Below are positions 1 through 11,915 of a stretch of DNA of 64,000 bases, piece by piece (position 1 is the stretch's first letter; each line of letters begins with the position of its first letter). A program made the translations under genes and the position numbers. Below the pieces are notes generated by a model. It had not been told where the DNA came from, ran no database searches, and saw only the letters and a program-made list of their open reading frames with translations. This DNA is from Eutreptiella sp. 'Long Island Sound 2002' (Eukaryota > Euglenozoa > Euglenophyceae > Eutreptiales > Eutreptiaceae), in contig OZ038388.1 of the NCBI GenBank assembly GCA_964036045.1, forward strand, positions 28,789,759 through 28,853,758, given 5' to 3'.

Positions 1-600
1 TTCACGGCACTTCACCACTAACCTTCACACTCTGCACAATGTACTGGTGGATCTGTATTTTACGAGTGACCTTCGATCTTTTGCTCCTGTTTCTTAGCCT
101 TCTTCTGCTTCTTTCCTTTTCGTTCAGGCATCGGCAGCGGAAGCAATCGAGCAAAGCAGAGCAGAATTTTCCACATGGGCATTGTGTTTTAGTTAATTCT
201 TCAGGCCAGATACAGGTTAAGACTGCACCAGTCTTACTGCAGCCCATTCTGCTCAAGCTACACTGCTCTGATTTTTTTTCTGCACGCCCTGTTTGTTTTT
301 GCTGTTTGTTCCCTTTTCCTTTTCCCCTAGGAATCATATATCTCTTTTTCTGCATGTTTTCTCCCGTCCCCTAGGGGTCATCTATCTCTTTGCACCTGCC
401 TACATCACTGCCATAGCATCTGCAGGCCCCACGACTCACTTCAGGCCTCTGGTGCATAATTTTGCAGTGTTTTCACCCTAAGTAAGTCTGTAAATACCTG
501 CAGCTGTCCGTCGGTGAACTTCGGCTCGCCATGAACGCTTGCTATGCACGTGGTCAGGCCGCTTCAGTGCATTGTCTTCGGCGGGAGACCGCCATGCCCC
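1..600. other. Unassigned flank, pyrimidine-rich
   Basis: No gene family recognised. The plus strand carries long pyrimidine runs, and two related blocks at about 323-350 and 366-400 each read CCCCTAGG followed by a TATCTCTTT-like stretch. These look like an imperfect duplication that resembles 3' splice-site sequence, but with no recognisable exon next to them I cannot call introns. Open frames on both strands are short and compositionally biased. Confidence 0.4.
60..131 (-). CDS. Possible 23-residue lysine-rich small ORF
   Basis: An ATG at 131 opens a 23-codon frame ending in TAA at 62-60. The peptide is strongly basic (alternating Lys, Gln and Ala after an MPERKGKK start), like a nuclear or ribosome-associated tail. 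It could equally be a terminal exon or chance. There is no homology evidence, and it is listed only because the composition stands out from its surroundings. Confidence 0.12.
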   Translation of the reverse strand: MPERKGKKQKKAKKQEQKIEGHS

Positions 601-610
601 AAAAAAAAAA

Positions 611-1700
611 GGGTGTGACGGGCATCGGCAGCCACGTGGTTGTCCCCCTCTGGCAGAGAGAACATGGCCTCCGTGACGTGGCCCTGCGCGTCGTCGCCCT
701 GTACCCGTGCCAGCTGCTTGGAGCCCACTAACACTGCCATGGACCGCTGCTCCGTGACCGCTGGTATGGCTCGTCGCAGCTGCCGGTCATACAGCCACAA
801 CGTACCCACGTCAAGTACGACAGCCACCGCCAGGATTGGGAGACTGCACAGAGGTTGCTGAAGGACCGGCAGCACCTCGCGAGGCCAGCCCATGACGTTC
901 CCCACAGCTGGATGGTTGGCGTACACCTGAAGCCAGGGATCACTCTGGCCGTCAGGGCTCCTCACCTTGGTACCACGCACCAGGGCCCACGATTGCGCCG
1001 ACACCACGCGGGACCACTCCCTGAATGACGTGATGTCCCGCGCCACCCAGGAACCGATCCACAGGTCGAAGGCCTGCGCCACCGCCGCCATCCAGTGAGG
1101 GAACAAGGACATGCCCTCTTAATGCTCGATGCACGACCGTGACACCAGCAGTGCGTGCAGCGGTGCCCTCTGAAAGGTTGCCCGCAGGTCGCCGGGGAGG
1201 CCGGCAAACGGGTTCCACGGCAGACTCTGCAGGATCCTCCCTGCCGGCGGGCAGAAGGGTGTGTCACCGCGCAGGAACGCGTAAACCGCCCTCCTATGAT
1301 CTTGCATCGGCAGCTGCATGATCTGGGTGAGCCGATGGTTCCTGCGGGCATACACATCTTCCCCAATGTGGACCATGTCCTCCACAAAGAGGCTGGCCTT
1401 GGCAGGGCCCCGGGACGACGCCGCTCGCACCGCAGCGAACAGCCGCTTCAGGTCCCCGGGGACGACACCCGCCATCAGGGATTCAGTCCACCTGCAGCCG
1501 TGCTCCCTCCACGCCACGAACTCCACCGCCCTGTCTGTCAGGGGTAGCTCCGCCGTGAACTCCTCCACACGCCTGCACAGGAGCCCAGCCACCTCCTCGT
1601 CCCGCGCACACAGTAGGCGCATGTGGCCAATGTCCTCCTCTGGCCCCCCACAGAAGATACAGGGGTCGGCTGGTATTGCCATACGCGTGAGCTTCTGTCT
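611..1700 (-). mobile_element. Internal fragment of LINE A (C-terminal coding part)
   Basis: Gap-free 1,090-bp copy of 28478-29567, which lies inside the large reverse-transcriptase ORF of LINE A. It encodes the CX2CX8HX4C zinc motif ([10 protein letters not shown]... ) and the following region. A Glu codon after CI.H is now TAA, so the reading frame is broken. The fragment has neither the 5' nor the 3' end of the element. Its plus-strand left edge abuts a run of ten A (601-610) and its right edge abuts the (AT)n tract. No target duplication was visible. It is a dead relic or a template-switch/repair insertion rather than a normal 5'-truncated LINE insertion. Confidence 0.9.
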
Positions 1701-1702
1701 TC

Positions 1703-2180
<478 letters not shown>

Positions 2181-2343
2181 TGCAAGGTTGGCTCAAAAAT
2201 TGGTACGCTGGGGTCTAGGTGCCCCTTCCCCTGCCCCTAGTCGGGCAAAAAGGTGATGAATGGATCCAAATGAAGGCATTGACGGCAAAAGGCTGGGGGT
2301 TTTGTGGGTTTTGTGAGATGAAGACGGCCATTTTTGGGATTTT

Positions 2344-3022
<679 letters not shown>

Positions 3023-3711
3023 CTACACCCCTCTCCCCTCAAATTTAGCTAACAACAAGCAACAACAACAAGCAACAACAACAACACGTCTCCGTGCTGT
3101 TTTGGCCATTGCTCCGCCCCAACGCTTCGGATCTTTTTCCTATGTAGCCATCTTGGAGCCTAGGTGGTGCCCTTGTGAAATCCAAGTTTTGGGTCAAAAG
3201 CTCACCGCTGGCGGCCCGGGGCGGTGGCGCCAAGTCGGGAGGTGCCATCCCAAATCTGCGCAGTTTTGGGCCAGAAACAGCCATTTTTCGCCCAAAATAG
3301 CCCTAGTAAGGGTTCAAAACAGCCAAACGAAGGCAAACGGCTGCTACCATTCACGTGCGGATTGACTTTCTTGCAATCAAATGACCTTTGGTGCCCTCTA
3401 ACTCCACGATATGTCCGAGAAACGTCCCAAAAAGGCGCCAAAAAGTCCCAAAAACTGCGCAATGTGCACCAGCACCCCGAAACCAAGAACGGGCCGTATC
3501 TTGGGCTACGTGGCTCAAAAACAAATTCCGAGGGCACCTAGTCCACCCGCAACCCCCCACTTTTTATGGTTTCCAAGCCTCAGAATCGCGCAACGAGACA
3601 CGTAGACCCCCGTACCAGTGGTCACTTGGTGCAGCCGGAGGGCCGGCCAGCCCACGCACAGTTGGGGCCAACGGTGGGTCCACCAGGGTCCCCAGGGCGA
3701 AAAAAATGATT
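3023..3711. other. Unassigned low-copy sequence
   Basis: It begins with a short CAACAA-rich stretch (3049-3085). After that come many CCCAAAA, GGGCCAAAA and CAAAA words similar in style to the 162-bp repeat that follows. I saw no open frame with a recognisable domain on either strand. Confidence 0.4.
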
Positions 3712-4121
3712 TTTTCCAAAGTTGTTCCTAGACGACTTGGGATGCTCAAAGAAGTGTCTTCGGGCCGTTTTGAGCCCGTGGTGGCGCGTTTTGGGCCATG
3801 GAAAATCCCAAAATGCCTTGAAAATGGGCCGTTTTGGGACCAAAAATGGGTCAAAAATGGGTCAAAAACGCGTTTTTCCAAAAATGATCCTGGACCATTT
3901 ATGATGCTCAAACAAGTGGTTTTTGCCCATTTTGAGCCCGTGGGGACGGGTTTTGGCTTCTGGAAACTCCCAAAATGCCTTGTAAATGGGCCATTTTGGG
4001 ACTGAAAATGGGTCAAAAATGGGTCAAAAACGCGTTTTTCCAAAAGTGATCCCGGACCATTTGGGATGCTCAAACAAGTGTTTTTAGCCCGTTTTGAGCC
4101 CGTTTTGACCGAGTTTAGCCC
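3712..4121. repeat. 162-bp tandem repeat, about 2.5 units
   Basis: Units start with TTTTTCCAAAA and contain GATGCTCAAA.AAGTG, TTTTGAGCCCGT and a doubled ATGGGTCAAAA ending in ACGCG. The ACGCG boundary recurs at 3868-3872 and 4030-4034, giving a 162-bp period. The third unit breaks off at about 4121. Unit similarity is roughly 85-90 percent by eye. No coding potential. Confidence 0.85.
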
Positions 4122-4217
4122 CCTCCACCACATGTATGCACCACCTTGTGCCCTTTGCCCGTACCTTAGAGCCGTGTGGTGGAGCCACCTAGAGTTGGGA
4201 GAGGGGTGTAGATTAGA

Positions 4218-4220
<3 letters not shown>

Positions 4221-4251
<31 letters not shown>

Positions 4252-4494
4252 ATTGTCATAGTCATAACCACTTATCATGCCGTCTACTGGGGTTACCGGG
4301 CATCTCGCACCGACAGGTGGTTCCTGCCTTGCTCGATCCCGTGGGTCCCAGGGCTGCCTGAGGTGGCCCACAGCTTGACGGAGGACCCAGAGGACCGGGG
4401 ACACCGGCCAACCAGGCTTTGGGGGCAGTGGCAACTGCAGAGCGTTAGCATTAGCAACGGCGACGAGCGCTGGCCCGTTTGTTCGCCGGGGGTA
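4221..4494. repeat. (TA)n plus 246-bp direct repeat, copy 1
   Basis: A 28-bp TA tract (4221-4248) is followed by GTCAT(T/A) hexamer repeats, then 246 bp matching 8399-8644 without gaps at a constant offset of 4,150 bp. Weaker similarity continues to about 4600. This is probably the end of a dispersed repeat family that carries, or inserts at, TA tracts. No protein recognised. Confidence 0.85.
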
Positions 4495-4966
4495 AGGGTC
4501 AAGGCATGGGAGCTGCAGCACTGCAACAAGCAAGCACAACTCCTAGGGGTGCAGCACTGCAGCAAGCAAGAAACAAAGCAGCAAGCATGGGCACAAGACG
4601 AGATTGAAGATGGCGATGCTATGCACGTGCTGGCTCGAAGGCTTTGGGGCCTGCAGCAAGCCCAGCGCTGCCCCAACCGTAGTCACCAGGGTACTCACCG
4701 GTCAAGTAGTCAGGGACGTAGCTGTCCGCAGCGTTGGGGCCCAACCACCTCTTGCGGTGAGGACCACCCCAGTCCGACAAATCCACCTGGGGCTCCTTCT
4801 GCTTCCCAGCATCTGTGAACATGGCCACAGACGGCGTGTACTGGATGATAATCTCAAGGGTCAACCCGTTCAACGCGAACGGATCAGCATTGTGGGAGGC
4901 CCAGTGCTCAACAGGGCCTGGCCGGTGACGGCAGCCTGCACATAGCAGCCGAACAAGGAGAGCATC
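4495..4966. other. Unassigned; fading similarity to 8645-8760
   Basis: GCA/CAAG-rich sequence at 4500-4600 resembles the sequence after the second direct repeat, so the repeat family probably extends here in diverged form. From about 4600 it is apparently unique. No frame with a recognisable domain. Confidence 0.35.
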
Positions 4967-5660
4967 GCCGCTGCCTCCCCATCTTGCCGCTTTGTCCTCG
5001 GGGGGGGGGCGCTGTCCGCCCCTCCCTACCTTCAGCCCCCACCCTTGGGGGGGCGGAGGTGTGGGGAACCTTGTCGTCACCCCTTCGTTGCACGCATGTC
5101 GCAGGCACGATGCAAGCATGGCGCAGGCACGAGGCGCGGCACCTGTCCCTCTGCTGGGGGGGGGGCATGCCTTGTTGCTCCCGTCGTCGCCCTTCCTACC
5201 CTGCGTTCGCACCCCCGGAGGTCCCCCCGCTGGGGCTTGCACGGCGCGTGCTCTCTACGGGCACGGTCGTGTGGTCCGTCCCGCACCCTCTCGCCGCTGC
5301 CTCCCCACCCTGCCGCTTTGTCCTCAGGGGGGGGGTGGCGCTTTTCGCCCCCCCCTACCTGCATCCCCCACCCTTGGGGGGGCGGAGGTGTGGGGGGGGG
5401 GGGGCGCCCTTGTCGTCTTCCCTCCGCAGCACGCACGTCGCAGGCACGACGCAAGCATGGCGCAGGCACGAGGCGCAGCACTTGTCCCTCTGCAGGGGGG
5501 GGGGCTTGCCATGTGTCACCCGTCGTCGCCCCTCCTACCCTGCGTGCTGACACGTGCGCACCCCCGGGGGGCGGAGGTGTGTGGGGGGGGGGGGGCGCCC
5601 TTGTCGTCGTCCCTTCGTTGCACGCATGTCGCAGGCACGACGCAAGCACGGGGTGAGGCA
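4967..5660. repeat. GC-rich tandem array with C/G-homopolymer runs
   Basis: Units begin GCCGCTGCCTCCCC at about 4969 and 5291 (period about 322 bp). Each contains a G9-G10 run, a CTTGGGGGGGCGGAGGTGTG motif, CTTGTCGTC and GCAGGCACGA.GCAAGCA. A third partial unit, offset by about 196 bp, starts near 5565. Long apparent ORFs in several frames on both strands come from the base composition and are not credible genes. Confidence 0.8.
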
Positions 5661-8345
5661 CTTGGCTGAGGTCAGAGTCGGTTTCAGGACGCGCACGGCG
5701 CACGGCACGGCGCATGGCAACTATCCCCTACCCTGCCCCCTGTGCTCCCTCCCTCGCCCTCTGTGCTCGCTTGGTGCCGAGCAAAGCCCCTGTCTCCCTC
5801 GTCGCTCCCTCTCCTTGCCCCGGCTGTCCGGCCTTCGCTCACCTCCTAAGTGCCGTACCTCTTTCGCCCTGCCCGTGCCCTCTTCCCTCGCCCTTGCCGG
5901 CCCTCGATGCATGACACTACGCAGGCACACAGCATACTGCACCTTTGGGGGCGGGCTGCCTTGTGGCAGCACGCCGCGGCACCCCGCCTTGCCCAGTGCC
6001 CCCGCGCGCTGCGGGCGGCTCGCTCGGTTGTGGGGCACCTTGTTGCCCCCTTTCCTGCCCTGCCATCTCCGACCCTCTGCCCTCCGGCCAGTGCGAGCAC
6101 AGTGCGTAGCAATTCGCGAGGCAGCGCTCCCCCTCTGCCCCCCTCTCTACCCCGGCCCCCTGGCCCTGTCCTGCCCCCTGTCTGCTCGCCCTCGCTCACC
6201 TTGCCCTGCCCCTCGTCCCTGGTTGCAGGGTCTCCGGCCTCCTGTCTCTCTGTCCCCCTCCTTCCTCTATCCCCTCGGCGTGCAACGTGCAGAGCAATGC
6301 GCAAGGCAACCCTCCCACTCCCTCTCTCCCTTGCTGCCCCCTGGTGTCCTGAGCTCCTGGTATGTGGCAAGCACTTTGTACCGCACACGATACTTCCGGG
6401 GGCAGGCTGCCTAGCGGCCGCGGCACGTCCAGGGCCCCCGCTCGCCGCAGGCGGTCTGCTCGGTCGCGGGGCACCCTCGTCGTTCTTGCCCCTGATCCGC
6501 TCACACTAGCCGTGCATAAGGTCCGTGTTTAGCATGCTTCTGTTCTCTCGCCTCCTCTTCCTTACCTCCGCCCTCTGGCCAGCGCGAGCACGGTGCGGAG
6601 CAATTCGCGAGGCAACCCTCCCTCCCTGCTCCCCCCCTCTGCTCCTGCCCCCTGGCCCAGCCCTGCCCCTTGTGCGCCCGTTCTCCCTCGTCCTCCCTTG
6701 CCCCCCTTCCCAGGCCCCTGTGTCCCTGGCCCTCTGTCTCCCTGTCTCCGTCTTCCCTTTCCCTCCCCGGCATACACTTTGCGGAGCAATACGCGTGGCA
6801 TCCCTCCCTCTCTTCCTTCACCTTTCTGCCCTCTGGTGCCCTGGTCCCTGGGCAAGTGGCACGCACGTCGCACTGCACCCGCCTGTGGCCTTTTTCCCTC
6901 TATGTCCGCCCTGCCCCCCCCTCTCCTCCCTGCCCTTTGCCCCCTCTGTCACTACGCAGGACACAGTGTAGGCAAGTCGCACGCATGTCGCAGGCACGCA
7001 CCTGGCCTCTATCGTCGGCGCCGTCGTGCTGGTTGGCACCACGCTGCGGCCGCCCGCCGCTGCCACAGTTCCCGCAGGAGCCGCCGCCGTGGGCAGCCAC
7101 TCCAAATGCCGCGGGGGGCGCGGCCCTGGTTGGCTCCGGCTGCCCCCCGGCCAGGGTTCTCTGCCCCGGCTGTCCGGCCTGCGCTCGCCTCCTAAATGTC
7201 CCACCTCTTTCGCCCTGTTCATACCCTCTTCCCTCGTCCTTGCCGGCCCTCGTTGCATGACACTACGCAGGACACTGCACCTTTGGGGGTGGACTGCCTT
7301 GTGGCAGCACGCCGCGGCGCCCCGCCTTGTCCAGTGCCCCCACACACCGCGGGCGGCTCGCTCGGTTGTGGGGCACCTTTTTGCTCCTCCCCCGCGTTCG
7401 CTCATTCAAGCCGCCGTGGCACGCCCCCTTCCCTGCCCTGCCATCTCTGTCCCTCTGCCCTCCGGCAAGCGCGAGCACGATGCGGAGCAATTCGCGAGGC
7501 AGCGCTCCCTCTCTGCCCCCTCTCTCTGCCCCGGCCCCCGGGCCCTGTCCCGCCCCCTGTCTGCTCGCCCTCCCTCGTCCTCCCTTGCCCCCCTTCCCAG
7601 GCCCCTTGGTCCCTGGCCCTCTGTCTCCCTGTCCCCGTTCTCCCTTAACCCCCCCGGCATACACTTCGCGGAGCAATACGCGAGGCATCCCTCCCACTCC
7701 CTCTTCACCTTGCCGCCCCCTGGTGCCCTGGTCCCTGGGCTTGTGGCACAGACGTCGCAATGCACCCGCCTGCGGCCTTTGAGCCTCTACGCCCGCCCTG
7801 CCTCCCCCTCCCTCCCCTGCCCTTTTCCCTCTCTGTCACTACGCAGGACACTGTGTAGGCAAGTTGCACGCATGTCGCAGGCACGCACCTGGCCGCTATC
7901 GGCGGCGTCGTCCGGCTGGTTGGCACCACGCTGTGGCCGCCCGCCGCTGCCACAGCCCCCGCAGGAGCTGCCGCCGCGGGCAGCCACTCCAAATGCCGCG
8001 GGGCGCGGCCCTGGTAGGCCCCGGCTGCCCCCCGGCCAGGGTTTCACTGTACCCCCCGCGGCGCCTGGTCGCCGGGGGGGATCCATCACAAAATCCTGCA
8101 ATCTTGCAATCCTGCACCTCGCCCACTAGTTGTACTCTGGGCGCCGGACTGCACGTGCTGCCAAAGAAGCATCACGCTGCGGCTGCCCGTCGCTGCCACA
8201 GCCCCCGCAGGAGCCGCTGCTGCGGGTGGCCGTTCCAAATGCCGCGGGGGGCGCGGCCCTAGGAGGCCCCGGCTGCCCCCCGGCCAGGGTTTCACTGTAC
8301 CCCCCGCAGCGCCTGGTCGCCGGGGGGGATCCATCAAAGGTTCCT
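5661..8345. repeat. Complex GC-rich higher-order tandem array
   Basis: Several blocks recur in the same order. A CCTCCTAA...GTTGTGGGGCACC block occurs at 5841-6055 and 7190-7385. A GAGCACGGTGCGGAGCAATTCGCGAGGCA-type block occurs near 6090, 6590 and 7475. A CGGAGCAATACGCG block occurs near 6785 and 7670. A CTGCCACAG.CCCGCAGGAGC block occurs near 7060, 7950 and 8195. The later blocks are spaced about 885 bp apart, and the last pair is about 249 bp apart. No coding or RNA gene recognised. A macrosatellite-like array is the simplest reading. Confidence 0.75.
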
Positions 8346-8358
8346 GTAAGAGATCGGA

Positions 8359-8361
<3 letters not shown>

Positions 8362-8401
<40 letters not shown>

Positions 8402-8644
8402 ATAGTCATAGTCATAACCACTTATCATGCCGTCTACTGGAGTTACCGGGCATCTCGCGCCGACAGGTGGTTCCTGCCCCGCTCGATCCCGTGGGTCCCA
8501 GGGCTGCCTGAGGTGGCCCACAGCATGACGGAGGACCCAGAGGACCGGGGATACCGGTCAACCAGGCTTTGGGGGCAGTGGCAACTGCATAGCGTTAGCA
8601 TTAGCAACGGCGATGGACGCTGGCCCGTTTGTTCGCCGGAGGTA
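8362..8644. repeat. (TA)n plus 246-bp direct repeat, copy 2
   Basis: A 37-bp (AT)n tract (8362-8398) is followed by the GTCATA hexamers and the 246-bp sequence shared with 4249-4494. Sequence from 8645 to 8874 is weakly similar to the region after copy 1 and has no recognised gene. Confidence 0.85.
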
Positions 8645-8874
8645 TGGGGGCAAGGCACAGCAACGCAGCAGCATCGCAACAAGTAGAAAGCAAGGGCTTT
8701 CCTGTCCGTCGCAAAGCGGCAATCAAGGAACAAAGCAGCACGCATGCGGTGAAGCGAGAGCTCACCCTCCGTCGTTCGCGTACCCCCGCCACCGTGGAGA
8801 CGTCCATCACCCGCGAACCCACGGAATCCATCGCCAGCTGCGTACTCGTAATTGCCCACCACCCCTGACTCCAC

Positions 8875-8878
8875 GTAT
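8875..8878. repeat. Target site duplication GTAT (left)
   Basis: GTAT immediately precedes the TGACGCG end of the left LTR and is repeated at 26102-26105 right after the ...GCTTCA end of the right LTR. This fixes the ends of chromovirus copy 1 and shows a 4-bp staggered integration. Confidence 0.92.
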
Positions 8879-11800
8879 TGACGCGTTCCCGTGGGGGGCC
8901 GGCCACGGGACGCTGCGGTGACACGCACAGGTGAGCAGGCAGGCAAAGCACTACGCTCACAAGGGCATCAATACGCTCGTGTCATGTGACAAAGCGTTTC
9001 AGAATCCTTGCCACTCTGAAATGAGGGAACGAAAGTATGTACAGCAACACATCAGGATATGTACACCTGGGGTTAAGACTGGACTGGGGTAAGGGCACTA
9101 GGGGACAATAGACACTTAGCCCCAACTCATATCCCAATCCCAGGTCCGACCCTCTCAGTGGCTGGTCGGGGCGGGGGCTCAAACACAACCCATGCCCTGC
9201 TCAGTCCGGACCCTGAAACCCTGCCAATAGGGGGGGTGTCCCGCCCAGCCACAGGCGAGTTCCTGGGAACCAAGGAGCTCCAAGGCCAACTGACAGTGGC
9301 TCCCTATGCTCCCATAACAGCAGGTCCCAACTCCTCTCTGAGCGAGAGATATGGCCCCGCCAGTATCACCCAGGAGTTGGTAGCTGAAAATGGGCTGTTT
9401 CAGCCCAAACTGAAATTAACTCAAGAATCCCCAAAATTGACCTCTCGTTCGGACCTGCCAGAGGTAGAGACGAGGCAACTGACCCTATGCCCTTCGAGTA
9501 CGAACTCCCTGGAGCCCTCACCCAACCTGGTTCCCTCTGAGGTCCCGGCATCAGGGCAACACGGATGAGTCAAGTGGGGTCATGATGCCAAAATTACCAA
9601 AATTGGCGTCATTCCCACGCGTGGCTCGCCCGGCCAAGGTAAGGCCAATGGCTCACAGGATAGGAGGCAGGACCTAGGACTTTCATCTGAGTGTACAATT
9701 TGGAATTAGGTCCGGGCTCCGTGTGGGCTTAGAGGAATGGGGCCCCCAATTGACCACACGGAAGGGGGAAATTCAGGTCCCAAAATGGGGTCATTTTGGC
9801 TGCGCGAACTGAGCCAAAATTTGGGGTGCTCCCAATAGTATATTCTCCGAGCCGGCTTGGAGATCAGATTCGCCATTCCATACGCAATCCATCAGGAGTC
9901 CAACTGAGACTCCCATGCCCTTGGCTGTCGGAGATCTCCATGCCACTCGGCGTGGTGACGATCCCAAGTGGGTCCACAAATGCCAAAATGGCAAAATTGC
10001 CCACACTCACTTTGGGCTAGCGCCTTAACGAAGGTTGCTCCGCTTCGCCCACGTGGTGTGTGAACCATGGGGACCAATATACATAACACCCATGTCATAT
10101 ATGGTCCATTGGTCCATGCGTCCGGCGTGCACGGATGGGCTCAACATAGTGCACGGCGGGCAGCAAAAGTGGAAAATTGCTCAAAATGGCCAAAAATGCG
10201 CACACTCATGGTTGGGGCAAATGAGGCACATGCCCGACTCGGACCGGAGTGTGCCCCAGGATTCGTATCAAGTCATATGTGTCCAACATATCTTTTGGGC
10301 GTCGCCCAACTCTTCCGGTATTGGGAATGGCAGGGTCGCCAAGTGAGCCCATGATTTGGGATAGTCCCAAATTGCCAACATGGCGGCCACGGTATGCCAA
10401 GCCCAAGAGGAGTTATTCGCCGGGTCCAAGATATGTTGGGCACCGAAGTATGTACCCCTAAAACATACTTGGGTCATGATGTCAATTGAGCGTAACGTTG
10501 AGATACACGGTCGCCACTTGACATCATGACGGGCCAAAAACGGCAAAATTGGTACAAAGACACACAAAAGTGCCTTGAAAGGTGCACAATTATATTATAA
10601 TATCTTCGGCTTGGATCGTGCAATCAACTAATCCTTCTAAACACAATGACTTGACACCAATGACCTTCGATTCCACATATGTGCTCCACTTGGGGCGCTT
10701 CGAAAGGTTACGAGCGCTGCCTTCCAAGTGGGCACATGAAAATATGGAAAATTGCAAAACACACACCTTGCTCCCAATGCATTGCTTCAGGATCGCCACA
10801 AAAGCTTCCCTTCACGAAGGTTAGGCCTGCAATTGATCGTAGGGAGTATGGAGAAGGGGCTTGCACAATATGAGGTCCATTGGTGGGTCCATCGCTCCTA
10901 GCCACACCCGCCAAATGGGCACGCAATACCACACATGACACATACCACATATTGCCCAAAAAGGTAGCTCCCCCCACGATATGTCATGCCCCTCCATGGG
11001 CATAACTTTGTGTCAATCGCTCATAGGAACTCAAGGAGAGTTCCTATGCAACACCAACACTCGCGCGCTACACTCGAAGGTTATTTTAACGCACGCAATA
11101 TCATGGCAATAGAGTTACAACGCAAACTCTACCCTCTTGACCATGATCCATTACACTAGCGCGCACGTGTGGAAACGCAAGGCATATGATGCTTCCTAAA
11201 TTACGTCGGGAGTATTGTGAATACATCCCACGTTTCTGTATTGTCATTCCTCGCAAGCAACACGAGATATGACCTTCACAAGTGGCCTCACGAATCAACT
11301 TTGTTTTGCCCATATCTTTAAGACAAATGGAGGGCAGGATAAAAGGAAAGTTGATTCGTGCATAGGGAAGCACGTAGGTCCACTCGAAAGAGGTCAAATC
11401 AAGTGCGGGGATGTCGAAGTCGAAAATCCGATTTCGACATCCTGAAAAATTCGGATTAAGGTTGCGAGTGTAGAATGTGAAAATTGCGGATGCATCAACG
11501 CAATTCCTGAGGACTTTAGAGCCTTCGTCACGGATAGCGTTAAAATTTCCATTATAAACAGTTAAACTGGTGGTTACGGTAAAGTCGCGATCCAACCGCC
11601 AGCAGTCAAAACAGTGAATATCAGAACGGAAGCGTAAAAATTGACGGAAACAATATGAAAAAAAAACCCTGTTGATTCCTGACATTCTGATATGCAAATC
11701 TCCGCTGGCGGTGCATCGGTTGCCGATGCGGGGCTTTACGGCACGGAACACGCTCCCGCCGGGCTCGCACCGGGCGTCAACGGGCGCCTTCCGTACATGG

Positions 11801-11904
11801 GGTTAGTGGACCGGAGACCGGTCTTCCCTTCCGTACATGGGGTTAGTGGGCCGGAGACCGGTTGTATGCCCTAACCTAGCCATGGGGTTCTGGGTACCGC
11901 TTCA
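8879..11904 (-). repeat. 3' LTR of chromovirus copy 1
   Basis: 3,026 bp, the same length as its partner at 23076-26101. In element sense it starts TGAAGCGGTACCC (at 11904) and ends ...CGCGTCA (at 8879). It contains a 40-bp tandem duplication near its U3 end (11789-11868), a TATA-like AT-rich patch near 10590-10600, and AAAGCGTTTCA at 8991-9001 (plus strand). Open frames inside it, including a 216-codon one at 11101-11751, accumulate mostly amino-acid-changing differences between copies and are not annotated as genes. Confidence 0.95.
11789..11868 (-). promoter_or_regulatory. Two 40-bp tandem repeats in LTR U3
   Basis: The unit TTCCGTACATGGGGTTAGTG plus a GGACCGGAGACCGGT tail occurs twice with a period of 40 bp, and the same pair is present in all four LTRs (also at 25986-26065, 43510-43589 and 56876-56955). 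The tail ACCGG-AGA-CCGGT is a small inverted repeat. Its position at the start of U3 fits an enhancer-type repeat; that role is inference. Confidence 0.5.
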
Positions 11905-11915
11905 CCCCCCTCCTT
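11905..11915 (-). other. Polypurine tract of copy 1
   Basis: On the minus strand AAGGAGGGGGG lies directly before the TGAAGC start of the 3' LTR. This is the expected position and composition for the plus-strand DNA primer of a retrotransposon. Copy 2 has the identical tract at 43626-43636. Confidence 0.85.

Noticed and set aside
600-611. A10 run at the edge of the LINE fragment as a poly(A) tail
   Set aside because: The fragment is on the minus strand, so a tail would appear as T on the plus strand. The run is on the wrong strand, and the fragment ends inside the ORF.
5100-5700. Repeated GCAGGCACGA units as a CRISPR-like array
   Set aside because: Spacing is irregular, the units are part of longer tandem repeats, there are no unique uniform spacers, and the context is eukaryotic.
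4980-8300. Many 100-370 codon frames on both strands
   Set aside because: GC-rich tandem repeats lack stops in most frames. The translations are Pro/Arg/Ala/Cys-rich, with overlapping opposite-strand frames and no domain.
11101-11751. A 216-codon frame inside the LTRs (also at 25298-25948 and 42822-43472), reminiscent of LTR-encoded genes
   Set aside because: Between the two LTRs of copy 1, about 13 of roughly 17 base differences change the amino acid, which is what neutral drift gives. The frame is shifted in the fourth LTR (56186-56838).
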